From NCBI GenBank assembly GCA_023362775.1, contig JALMGJ010000020.1, positions 4,774,001 through 4,838,000 of the forward strand: a stretch of DNA of 64,000 nt. The letters run 5' to 3'. The translations under genes and the position numbers were made by a program. The notes beneath the pieces are model-generated. The model saw only the letters and a list, made by a program, of their open reading frames with translations, was not told where the DNA came from and made no database searches. Numbering within the stretch: position 1 is the first letter of the stretch; the number at the start of each line of letters is the position of its first letter. Below, one piece after another: positions 54,178 through 64,000 of this stretch. Origin of the DNA: Charina bottae (lineage: Eukaryota > Chordata > Lepidosauria > Squamata > Charinaidae).

Positions 54178-54526
54178 GATACTAAGTGTGCCTCAGACGA
54201 GAAGCCATTCCAGAGCCATGGAGCTTCCTGCACATTATTGTATGTGTTATAAAGTACATATGGTTGTACATACAGTCTATTATGTATGCTACACCAGTTC
54301 CAGGGTCAGCATGTCTCTGAACACAGCCACTGAGAAAAGCAGCAGAAGAGGCCTATTGCCCTCCTATACAGTCTGTGGGCTCCCCATCTTCATCTGGCCA
54401 CTGTCGGGACAGATTGCTAGACTGGAAAGGACCTTGGTCTGATCCAGCCACAGGGCTCTATCTTCCAATAGCGGTATATCCTATCCTAGCCACCCAGAGT
54501 CCTTGGGAGTCAGGCAGCATACAATA
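54178..54526. other. Mostly unclassified; CR1 tail-like end
   Basis: CCACCCAGAGTCCTTGGGAG followed by CATACAATAG near 54490-54526 resembles a CR1 3' tail preceding the GAT repeat. The 84-residue frame has no motif. Confidence 0.45.

Positions 54527-54571
<45 letters not shown>
54527..54571. repeat. (GAT)n microsatellite
   Basis: About 15 perfect GAT units. Confidence 0.97.
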
Positions 54572-54572
<1 letters not shown>

Positions 54573-55179
54573 ACAAGCCTGTACTTTTCAATTTCTGGAT
54601 TCCTTCTCCAGCCTAATCCCCTCTCCATTTTGCTCATTTACATTTTCTTTCACATGGGGGGGGGTTCTTTTTGGGGAGAAAGGATCTGGACCTTGGTGTA
54701 AAGCCCTTTGAGGCAGGTAACTTCAGGAAACAGGAACCACTAGGCTTTTGGGAAATACCTTTATTACTAGCTGGGTATTGAAGCAGAATCTTGAAAACCT
54801 TTTGAAAGCATTATCCAGTTCAACTTTTCTCTAGAGTAATTAAGGCAGGGTTACCCTGAGTGTCTTTTTCATGCTTCCATCCTACCCTGCACTGAGGTAT
54901 CTCTTTTGCAATGACCATGTTTCATGTCCTGTGTTCTAAAGGCCTTTCATCACGCTGGGTGAAAGTGGCACCATCTAGAAGCGTTTCAAAGCGTTTAGAC
55001 TCAGGGGCCTCAGGCACAATCTTTCCCCTATTTTCCTTCCTGCTTTGTCTTCTGTGCCTAGGAAGATTAAGACCATTTCGCAAGCTCAACAGCAGCAGGG
55101 TGATCTTAACGATCCTTCTTTAGATGATAAAGGGACTTAGAAATAACATCTCAAAAAATAACCATGACCTAGCCCCAGG
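54572..55179. other. No feature recognised
   Basis: Unique-looking sequence with a G11 run near 54657. Confidence 0.45.
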
Positions 55180-55380
55180 TGCAAGGTCACACAGCCACCC
55201 TAGAAACATATTTAAGGATTCCCTTACTAACTTTACTCAGACTGAAGAAGCTCCTTGGATAAGGAGTGAAACGTTTCTACTGAGAAAATAGAAATCCAGT
55301 TGACATGATTCAAGCCACAGACTGTTCCACCTGGATGACTGAGAACCTTCATCGACATAACACCATCTAGAAGATTTTGA
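55180..55380 (+). mobile_element. Penelope-like fragment with hammerhead-like core
   Basis: GTGCAAGGTCACACAGCC leads to ACTTTACTCAGACTGAAG, the ribozyme-like core, then GAAATCCAGTTGACATGATT and ACTGAGAACCTTCATCGACA. This last phrase recurs in reptile and fish repeats that I associate with such elements. No coding sequence. Boundaries approximate. Confidence 0.55.
55242..55274 (+). ncRNA. Hammerhead-ribozyme-like core with possible stem I
   Basis: CTGAAGA (55242-55248), stem II CTCCTT (55251-55256) with AAGGAG (55261-55266), then GAAACGT (55268-55274). Upstream CTCAG (55236-55240) can pair with CTGAG (55279-55283), a plausible stem I. This is the most complete of the three cores. The residue needed at the cleavage site looks altered. 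Confidence 0.65.
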
Positions 55381-57194
55381 AGCTATCCTGAGTTCCCCTG
55401 CAGGTGGTTAAGGAACTTCTATCTTAGCTATGTGGCCTGTGAAAAGGTTGCTCAGTGCTTCCCATATTATCCAGACCCAAGCCTACACCACACTGACTTT
55501 TGTAAATTACTCCAACTGTGGAAGAACTGACTTCTTCACTTTTTTTGCAATTTAGCTCTTGAATTAAATTCTCCCTTCCCTAACTGAACTCTGCTCCCTT
55601 TGACTGACTCTGACAGAATTAATTCTGATTTGGAAGATTAAATCATCACTGCTGTATTTGTATTAGCAGAACTTAATTTTGAAAATGGTTCTGTCAATTT
55701 GTAGAAGCACTGGGAGGGAGGGAACATGGTGTAAATGGAGCACTTTACTGCTAACTTGCATGTTTTTCTATATTTTTGTCTCTGTCATTCTTCACTGTTA
55801 ATATATACAAATCTTTGTTTCATTCTTTCTCTTTCTTTCAAACTGTAACTTATCTTTGAGAAAAGAATATGAATGGAAGCTGAACAGTTTTTCCTGTTCT
55901 ACATGTCAGTGACTGTATGCCCATTAGCTACCAAGTACTGTAAGAGAAAATATTTTCCATCTTTTGATAACTTGGAGAACTCACATAAATCCTGAAAATA
56001 AAAGCCCACTTCCTCCTCATCCAAAAGCACTGCTTTTAAAATTAAGTTTGTCTATAAACATATGTTCTTAACTTTGAAGCAAATGATAAAGTCCAATTAT
56101 TTGACTTATACCTATCAATGGACCTGACTCACACAGTTAATTTTGACTTACAGGTATTCTTTCATCCCATGTGAATGGAGAGGTGATGAGAGAACTGTCT
56201 GAGCCTCTTTAGAAGTCGGTAATCTAATTTTGGTTCCAAATATGGTTATTTCAGAAAGGTGGTATATGTTGGTTTATTCACTAAAGCAGGACCTAGGTCC
56301 ATAGCAAAACACTTGAACAATTTACCAGAAATGGAAAATGATCTTGATAGATGGTTGAATTAATACTTGCTTGGAAGCAGGAGATCACATGCAAGCTACT
56401 TTAGCATGCTGCTAATTCAAATCCTAAAAAGAATTGCATTTGAAATGTGTGTATTTGTGTCAAAACACTGCACCTACCTCCTAGTTGGTAAGATGTGAGA
56501 AACATATTATGGATTGCAGAGTAGCCTCTAGATTAGAGATCCTAGCTCACCTAGAATAGCGAGAATAATTTAGCCCCTAGCATATTCTCACTGTTCTGGC
56601 ATACTGGCCCAAATTTATTATACATAATTATTTAATAATAGCAGCCCATGCCAAGGGATCCACAACCATGGAGCAAGTCAGCTGGAATATGCTTCATGAA
56701 AATGGGAGAGAGGGATTGATCGAGAAAGTTGGATGAAGTTGATGAGATCATCAAAAAGAAAGAGGTGAAAAATATTGCCATTCTATTCATACTTCTAGGA
56801 AATGAAGTTCAGCAAATTCAGCAGGGCTGATTTCGGAATGCACTGGACTGGGCTGCTTATCTCTTAAAGATTGTGTATGGAAGGGTGATGATAAAACCAT
56901 TATTAAAGAAAAATTCCCTTGATCTGGACAAAGTTGGGATTAAGAAGGTGGAGTCTTCTTGAATTGGCTGCATCTGGGAGATACTGATTATCAAAAGCAT
57001 TTAAAGTCTTTTGACTTACATGCTGAAGCGATTTTGGATGCCTTGTGGATTATCAGTACTGTATTGAATTACAAACTATTACATTTGCAGCCTTCTTTGT
57101 CCTTTGCAGATCCTATGTTAAGAAATTAGTGTTTATATCAGCTGTTCCTTCATGGGATAATCTGTTAATAAAGCCTTTAATATTTCTGAAATAG
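55381..57194. other. No feature recognised
   Basis: AT-rich, unique-looking DNA. Confidence 0.45.
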
Positions 57195-57330
57195 TTTGCT
57201 GTACCAATGTTAAGGTATTGGACTAAGACCAGGGAGACCGAGGTTTAAACCCATCCTCAGCCACGGAAACTCAGAGACTTAGCCCAACTTTCTTCACAGA
57301 TCTATAAGTCCTAATTTGGAGGAGGGCAAC
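57195..57330 (+). repeat. Old tRNA-derived SINE remnant
   Basis: AATGTTAAGGTATTGGACTA, GGGAGACCGAGGTTTAAACC (B-box-like) and CTCAGCCACGGAAACTCAG. Same old family as 9488 and 36525. Confidence 0.65.
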
Positions 57331-57439
57331 CACTAGCCCACTTGTGATTCTCAAATTAATTTTTTGTAGCCTCCAGAGTCCCTTTGACCACCAGAATGCA
57401 GCAGCTTCTTACAGAAATTAGTAATATGGGTTTTAACTA

Positions 57440-57600
57440 TTCTTATTTATTTATTATTATTTATTTATTTAATTTATTCCCCGCCCATCTCCCATACAAG
57501 GGACTCTGGGCGGGTTACAATAATTAAGACTTAAAAATTTAAAATATTTAAAACCATACAAAGTACAAAGTATACAAGTATTCTTAGGTTTAGAACAGGG
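57440..57600 (-). repeat. CR1-type LINE 3' tail
   Basis: TTATTTATTATTATTTATTT then CCCCGCCCATCTCCC, GGGACTCTGGGCGGGTTAC: complement of the CR1 3' end, followed by A-rich 3' UTR. Confidence 0.85.
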
Positions 57601-58660
57601 TTGCAACATTTTTTTAAACTACTTCTTCCCTCTACCCAAAAAAGTGGGGAGAAAACCCTCTGGAAAAAATCTTTGGCCTGGCTATTTTTCTAATTTAAAA
57701 CCTTCCCTTTACATTATTGCCCCCCCTCACTGTGACTTCTGCACCCTGAAAAACATCTCAAGGTTTATGAAAAGTTGCCTGCTCCTGGTGTAAGGACTCT
57801 GGATTTGATCAAGAATACAGTATATACATCTATTAGCATTGTTACTTAGTTTTTCCATTATTGTTTCAGGAAAGGAAGTATTCCAGACTATTGTAATCAG
57901 GCATAAATAGAGAAATTATGTAACAGAGTTCAATCATATAGGATAATTTCCTAATTAAATTCAGACTACAAATAATGACTGGAGTTTCAGCAGTGAGGTT
58001 GAACAATATGATTGATTGTCACTGATATACCTCTCTGTAAAACAGGATTTATTAAGCAAGAGAATATGAACATCAGGAAAGCTGTATTATAAATAGTACA
58101 AAAATTAGTATAGTATTGCTGCTGTTCTTGCTTTTTGATCTCGCATTTGCTAATGTGGAATGACCATATTCAATTCAAGTTGTAAGCCATTTGAGTATCT
58201 TTGCTACCTGGATAAATGACAAATATTCTTCACTAGCTACTTATATTTTAGTAATCAGAAAGCAAACTAGTAATCTGTGCAGCCTTTATTGTCTTGACTA
58301 ATGCTTTTAAGTATTGAGTTTCTTTGATATACATTAATGATAGTGTAGTGCTTCCCCCCCATTACATTATATAGTTAGGATAACATGATCTTACTGACAT
58401 GTCTTTATGTTTCTTTAGCTAATTTGTTTCAGATTATTGAAAATGGAAGTCTATTATGAGCTATTTTTTTTCAAAATGAAAAAATGAAAAATGAAAAACT
58501 GAAATTGATTAATATAAATTTGTTGAATCAGGAGGAAAAACAAGTATCCATTTAGATAATTTTTAAACTGATCTACTAGATAGGAACTTAGGAATTATAG
58601 TTTCTGCTGATGTTGATTGGTAGATGGGAGGGAAAAAACCCTCAGACTATTGTGGTTAGT
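57601..58660. other. No feature recognised
   Basis: AT-rich, unique-looking DNA. Confidence 0.45.
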
Positions 58661-58671
58661 TTGATTAGCAG

Positions 58672-58989
58672 AGGGGCGCGATGGCTCAGTGGTTAAGACG
58701 CCAGGCTTGTGATCGGAAGGTCCGTGGTTCGAGACCCGAGTGCTGCGTGACGGAGTGAGCTCCCGCACTCGCCCCAGCTCTTGCCGACCTAGCAATCCGA
58801 AAGCATCCAAATGCAAGTAGATGAATAGGTACCACTTCGGTGGGATGGTAACAGCGTTCTGCGCGTGTCATGCTGGCCACATGACCGCGGAAGTGTCTTC
58901 GGACAGCGCTGGCTCTTTGGCTAAGAAACGGAGATGAGCACCGCCCCCTAGAGTCGGACACGACTGTGCAAGGGAAAACCTTACCTACC
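58672..58989 (+). repeat. Sauria-type tRNA SINE with 11-bp target duplication
   Basis: Head GGGGCGCGATGGCTCAGTGG, B box GGTTCGAGACC, body with CCAAATGCAAGTAGATGAA, end GAGTCGGACACGACTGTG. TTGATTAGCAG flanks it (58661-58671 and 58990-59000). About 12 bp of the anticodon region are missing. Confidence 0.95.
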
Positions 58990-59000
58990 TTGATTAGCAG

Positions 59001-60091
59001 CAGACCTACAGAATGGCTGTGTTTGCACAACATACTGAACCACAAATGTCCCTGCCTGCTATTCAGTACATCTCCCAGTATGTTGTGCTGCCCACAAAAA
59101 AGATTAATTAAATAAATCCTCATGCAGTTTACCATGGATCAGTGTGTCATACAAACCCAGCCTATTTGAAAATGAAAGCGTATCAAAAGATAAGTTTATA
59201 AATCTTATAAACTTAAGTTTATAAATCTGTGTGTTGACATAACCACCACAAATGATAATGGAAAATTTCAGGAGTATTACATTTCCTACATGCAAACATA
59301 TTTAATGAGTAATTCAGTTTAATCAGGCTGGGGTTAAATAGCATCAAAATACTAATTTATACTGTAATTCACTTACATATAAGTTAATGATGGAGCCTTA
59401 ATCAAATGAAATATAATCAGCCATTTCTGTTAAGTGATAGTTATCCCAAATCTTTCCCCCCTAAACCTCCATTTATGTTTATTTTTGTCATGCTTCTTGT
59501 TAGGATGGAAAGTTTCTCTTATAATATCTTACATTAATGACTAGTTAAATTACATTCTAGTTGGTTCCAAATGCTGTAGCTGGCCCCAATCTGTATTTGA
59601 AAATATTGGAAGCAGGTGGGGTTAATTATTTACAAATCGCAACTGCAGCAGGTAAACTGTCCAAGTTTGGTTCCTACCTGTTAAGAAGGATATCTGGTGC
59701 TGATTTATTTAAGCTGCTATTGTTTCCCCTTCCTCTCCTCTAGCCACTGCACAGTAAGCCAGGGTTGGGTGGTATTGGGGAAGATTTTTTAAAATTAGAT
59801 ACATACTTGTCTCACGTTGTAATATTCAAATGTATACATAAGTGGGATGCACTGTAATGTGGCGACAATAGTATACATGTTATCAGCCAGGTCCCCCTAG
59901 ATTTTATACTGAATTGAAATATTTATATTCCACTTCTTATTTTAAAAATCCAAAATCAATTTACAGTAGTTCTGTCACATAAAAACAGTCTGAACACAAA
60001 GCAACAGCAGAATAACATCTCTCTGTTAAAACACTGGACCGATATTAGGGAGAATTAACAGCTGGGGAAGGCTGATGTAGCATTGCAGACT
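59001..60091. other. No major feature; short duplication
   Basis: ATAAGTTTATAAATCTTATA and the following AACTTAAGTTTATAAATCT form a local tandem repeat near 59190-59228. Otherwise unique-looking. Confidence 0.45.
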
Positions 60092-60099
60092 TTCTAGAT

Positions 60100-60373
60100 C
60101 AGTGCTTTCCAAAGTGCCGCTGTTGGCGACACACCAATGGCAGCAGCGGCGGGGGCGCGTGCGGGTGCGGGGATGTGCACAGCGGCGGCGTGCACAGCGG
60201 CGGCGACCTCCGCTAAAACATGGAAGCGCTGATGGCACGGTGCTGCCGCCGCCGCCGTGCACACTGCCGCCGCCATGCACGCTCCCGCCGCCGCTTCCGG
60301 GTTGTGTTGCGGCACACAAAATTGTGTGTAGCGACGCACTAAAGTGTTGCGACACACAGTTTGGAAAGCTATG
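60100..60373 (-). mobile_element. hAT-type MITE (copy 7), left of a tandem pair
   Basis: Starts CAGTGCTTTCCAAAGTGCC, ends CACAGTTTGGAAAGCTATG. Target duplication TTCTAGAT at 60092-60099 and 60374-60381. The GTGTCG end is at the right. Interior GC-rich with AAACATGGAAGCGCTGATGG. Part of the 278-residue minus frame (60862-60026), which is an artefact running through both MITEs. Confidence 0.95.
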
Positions 60374-60381
60374 TTCTAGAT

Positions 60382-60649
60382 CAGAGCTTTCCAAACTGTG
60401 TCGCGACACAAAAGTGTGTCGCCACACACAGTCTGGTGTGTCACCACACAACCCGGAAGCGCTGATCATCATCAGCGCTTCCGGGTTTTCCCGCGGTGAC
60501 ACACCAACGGCGGCTCGCAAAAACCGAAAGCGGCAGCAGCACTTCCGGGTTTTTGCGCGCTGCGGCAACGGCGGCACTTCCAGGTTTTCCCGCGGCGACG
60601 CACCAACAGCGGTTGGTGTGTCGCCGCAGGAAAACTTTGGAAAGCCCTG
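60382..60649 (+). mobile_element. hAT-type MITE (copy 8), right of a tandem pair
   Basis: Starts CAGAGCTTTCCAAACTGTG, ends AACTTTGGAAAGCCCTG. Target duplication TTCTAGAT at 60374-60381 (shared with copy 7) and 60650-60657. Contains a perfect 17-bp-arm hairpin (AACCCGGAAGCGCTGAT at 60450-60466, complement 60471-60487, loop CATC) and repeats of TTCCCGCGG and TTCCGGG. Confidence 0.95.
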
Positions 60650-60657
60650 TTCTAGAT

Positions 60658-62791
60658 GATGTATAAACACATCCACACAAGAGCCGGTCAGCCACCAAAG
60701 GGAAGTCATTGTCCAGCAGAGGAGTCCTAGCAGAGAAAGCCTGACTTCATTACCACCAGCTGGCTGGGATCTGGCGAACAGGGTTGCCCCAAAGGCTTTT
60801 GGTTTCTGGAAGGCTGATGTCGTTGAAGGCGCTCCTTTAGATAACCTGGACCTGAACTGCAAAAGTGAAAATACTATACTGTGTTTTGGGGGTTGGTGGG
60901 AGGTTCCAGATGGATATTTCTTTGCATTTTCTAATAACTGGTCTTTTGCAGTAAACTATAAGAGTGTCTGCAGCACAGGAACTAACATTGTTGGCACATG
61001 GATCTGAATGTTGCAAAATAAGCAAAATTTAAATTCCAAAAAAGTAACAAGTATGCATTTGCTGTTAGAAGTATTTTTATTCAGCTTTGGGATGTTGGTA
61101 CTATTCTTGCTAGTCCTGACACAGGTGTTTAATAAATATTGAATACAAAGAGGAAAAATGTGAATTTGATGAAGTTTGCTGGCAATTAGAGCAATTTATT
61201 TCACTATTAACATGACAGGCTCTAAATGGAAATCAGCTATGGATGAAAATACAGTTTTATTGCCCTGTATTCAGGCTGCTGTTTAATTAAATAATGAAAG
61301 AGAGAGGCATCCTTCTAGCAAGGCAACCATCCATCACATCATCGTCTGTTGAGTGTTTGTATCTCTGTAGAGAATGAGAGTGTTTATCACTCCAGAAATC
61401 TTTTTGCCTTCCTAAGTATGCATTTGTATGCGGTATTGGAGTTTGCTGTTTTCTTCCTTGCACTTCTTACTAGAAATCTATTGAAATTGTATTTTTCAAC
61501 ACAAAGTACATTTCTGGGCAATATGCAATTCTTCAAAGGAGCCTGTAATATCACATGTATTCCTACCTATTCTGTCTTTGACTTGATCATTGCTATACAG
61601 AGAAAAAGAATCTGGGCCCTGAATTGCTAAATCACTGTCATCTCTCAACCATGGCATAAGCTGAGGCCATGTAAGAAGTAGATGCTGCGCACATACAAGG
61701 AGCACATCATAACTAGGGATGTTTATACACTAGCCGCAATAACTGGTTGACTGTTTTTTTCTGACAGTCTGCTTTGCTTATTCCATCACACCCCTACCCC
61801 CTGCCCATCTGGATGCTTTCTAGTTAAGGCACCAGGTTGCCATCAGCCATTTACGTTTTCTAAACATTATTATATAGAAATAGAAAAAGAATTTTGAAAT
61901 TCGGCACACAAACTAACATATGCAATATGAATAGCTTCTTCAAATTTAGGAAGAGAGGCAACTTCTTCAGACCATTGTTTAATTGATGGAAAATGGGTGT
62001 TCTACTTTCCAGCCTTCTACAATTTTTTTGTTTTGCAATAATAAAAATGCACACTCTCCATTTCTGTTGAACTCTTGTTTCCAAACCATAAACATCTATA
62101 AAAATTCTAGAACAAAATTAACAAAATTAACATACAAAATAACTGTTAAATCAAGTCCACATCACATGAACCAATTTTGCGTTTCAGTTTTGCATGGGTT
62201 CCACTAAATCTTGAAGATGCAATACCGGTGGCTTATATCTGCATTTCAGCAAGTATTTTAACTGAATATACTGCTATGTTGCAGTCTTTGGCAAATTATA
62301 CTTACATTGCAACTAATCAAAGAAAATTGGAGTGGCTGGGCTGACTTTGGAAGGTAGGGCATTCTATTTTGGTTCTTTGAAGAAACTCTAAACTTTAGAA
62401 TTCCCTTAATATGGTATTAAATCACAGATACACATTGCATACCTTATTTTCTTAATTCACATACAATTTTCAAAGTCTGTGCGCTATTCTAACAATAGTT
62501 AGGGTAGTCAGTTAATCTATATATTTTCTCTGTTGGGGTAAAGCAATCTATATGTAGTTGCTAAGTATATACTGCTTAGAGCCCAGACTGAAGTGATGTA
62601 TAAATTGAACAAATAAATATGCTACTCTACAAATAAACTCTGGCATCTGCAGCAAACCTTGATGACACCAAAATGATGACATGCACTCAATGACTTTATC
62701 ACACAAATTCTATCATTATGTACATGCATCCTGGCATAAATCACAGCATTTGAATGATAATGTCATGCATATTTTGACGGATGCTAATAAA
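60658..62791. other. No feature recognised; candidate conserved stretch
   Basis: Long unique-looking AT-rich region. The part near 61190-61310 (with CTGTTTAATTAAATAATG) has the look of vertebrate conserved non-coding DNA, but this is only an impression. Confidence 0.4.
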
Positions 62792-62799
62792 CAATATGG

Positions 62800-63033
62800 G
62801 ATAGCTTTCCAAACTGTGTGTCGCAACACTTTAATGTGTCGCAACACACAGTTTAGTGTGTCGCGAAAGAACCCGGAAGCGGCCGCAGGGGCGTGCGCGG
62901 GGGCGTGCACGGAGGCAGTGATGACGGCGGCGGCAGCGACAACGGCAGCGGTGCGCCATCAGCGCTTCCGTGTTTTAGCGAGGCCGCTACCGCCATTGGT
63001 GTGTCACCAACGGCAGCAGTTTGGAAAGCACTG
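62800..63033 (+). mobile_element. hAT-type MITE (copy 9)
   Basis: Starts GATAGCTTTCCAAACTGTG (first base altered from C) and ends GCAGTTTGGAAAGCACTG. Flanks CAATATGG (62792-62799) and CACTATGG (63034-63041) match at 7 of 8. Left end rich in GTGTCGCAACAC; interior AGCGCTTCCGTGTTTTAGCG is the complement of the block in copies 4, 5 and 7. Confidence 0.92.
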
Positions 63034-63250
63034 CACTATGGTAATAAACATTAATAAATGCTAATAATAAGCCATGGTAATAAATGCTAATACAAGGACC
63101 AAAAATCATCCAGTGAAACTGATTCTTGGTGGTGATTGTTTAAAAAAAAGTACATAATTCTTTCTTCAAACAACATAAAGAAGAAATTTGCAATAAAACA
63201 ATCTAAAGAAATGCAAGAAAATAAAACAAGGAAAATAACAAAAGTGTTAC

Positions 63251-63274
63251 ACACACACACACACACACACACAC
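63251..63274. repeat. (AC)n microsatellite
   Basis: About 12 AC units. Confidence 0.95.
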
Positions 63275-63369
63275 CTACAAAAAAATAATACTACAGCTAG
63301 AGTGGGAGATTATCCAGTGATCTGAAGAATCTACTTTTTAGCTTGAAACTGGAGATCCGACTGGCAGAT

Positions 63370-63430
63370 CATTTATTTATTTATTTTATTTATTAATCAA
63401 ATTTCTATCACCGCCCATCTCCCTCCTCCA
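63370..63430 (-). repeat. CR1-type LINE 3' tail fragment
   Basis: TTTATTTATTTATTTTATTT, AATCAAATTTCTATCACCGC and CCATCTCCCTCC: complement of the CR1 3' end. Confidence 0.75.
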
Positions 63431-64000
63431 TCTCCATTTAGAAATTTGGACTGCATATGCTAGTTGATATTTCTACTTTTTAAATAAATGTCTAAGTCTA
63501 ACTTTGATTAATGGTAAAATATTGGAGGTATGCAGTAGGTCAAGTTCTTTTTTACAACATGGACTAGCAATATTGCCCAAGCAGTGGAGAAAACAGAAAT
63601 CTAGAAATTTCAAGCACACCTTCCTTTTTAACTCCCTTCCCCAAATTCAGGCAGCATTCTCATGAGAGATCTGAGTGACCACAGGGAAGTCTGATTAAGA
63701 TATACAGACTCTTCTAAATGTGGCAATCTCCTCTCTGTTTTCTGCATGATGAATATTCAAAGAGAAACATTAGTAGATGCCATTTAGAGGTCCCTGAATT
63801 CCAATGGATCTAAAAGTCACGAGGGTGTAGCCAATTCTTGGCAATGCCACATAATTTGTGGCTACACTGCTTACCCTTAGTTCAGTTTTATTTGTGTCAA
63901 CTCTTCTTTTCTCCATCCCCAAATGCTTTACAGTTTTGTCCATCAAATCTCATTGCACTCGGTTGCCTCATGGAATAGCAGTGCCAGGGTGGGGAGGGAA
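63431..64000. other. No feature recognised
   Basis: Unique-looking DNA to the window end. Confidence 0.45.

Noticed and set aside
6257..58989. Functional tRNA genes at the SINE heads
   Set aside because: A and B boxes are good, but the heads do not fold as complete tRNAs and each continues into the same SINE body.
60026..60862. 278-residue minus-strand open frame, among the longest in the window
   Set aside because: It runs through two MITEs and their GC-rich interiors, with competing frames on both strands and no domain.
1..64000. CRISPR array, operons, riboswitches or bacterial terminators
   Set aside because: No spaced direct repeats with unique spacers and no prokaryotic gene organisation; all repeats fit vertebrate transposons or microsatellites.

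Overview
This 64 kb window is AT-rich, repeat-dense vertebrate DNA, almost certainly from a squamate reptile. The evidence is the repeat set. There are many Sauria-type tRNA SINEs with Bov-B-like tails, a second tRNA SINE family headed by GAGCCAGTTTGGTGTAGTGG, a 5S-rRNA-derived SINE, Bov-B LINE 3' ends, CR1 LINE 3' ends, Ty1/copia LTR elements and Penelope-like fragments. I found no convincing host exon, structural RNA gene, CRISPR array or bacterial gene. All long open frames are transposon remnants or by-products of repeats.

Layout. 1-6 kb: microsatellites and old SINE/CR1 pieces. 6-8 kb: two SINEs, then a minus-strand LTR with a gag-like remnant. 8.6-8.9 kb: a GC-rich hAT-type MITE holding a 40-bp perfect palindrome. 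11.2-14.3 kb: a Ty1/copia element (5' LTR, primer site, gag, decayed protease and integrase) inserted into a Sauria SINE. 16-32 kb: CR1, Bov-B, Sauria SINEs, Penelope-like fragments and one VNTR-bearing MITE. 33-43 kb: four MITEs, a young Bov-B end, a 5S SINE, a CR1 end, and a solo copia LTR inside a second Sauria SINE. 43-58 kb: Penelope-like inserts with hammerhead-ribozyme-like cores, old CR1, microsatellites and another hAT MITE. 58-64 kb: a Sauria SINE, two abutting MITEs sharing one target duplication, a final MITE and mostly unique AT-rich DNA.

The clearest coherent story is one family of non-autonomous hAT-type elements: nine copies, each traceable by terminal repeats and by 8-bp target duplications, four of them exact and shared by five copies. 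Their interiors differ greatly (palindromes, GC-rich arrays, an alternating 56/61-bp VNTR), but they share terminal GTGTCG/CGACAC motifs. A second story is two related copia LTRs inserted independently into Sauria SINEs about 17 bp apart in the SINE. A third is a set of Penelope-like fragments with CTGAAGA-hairpin-GAAACGT cores. Repeat names come from recognition, not from a database search.
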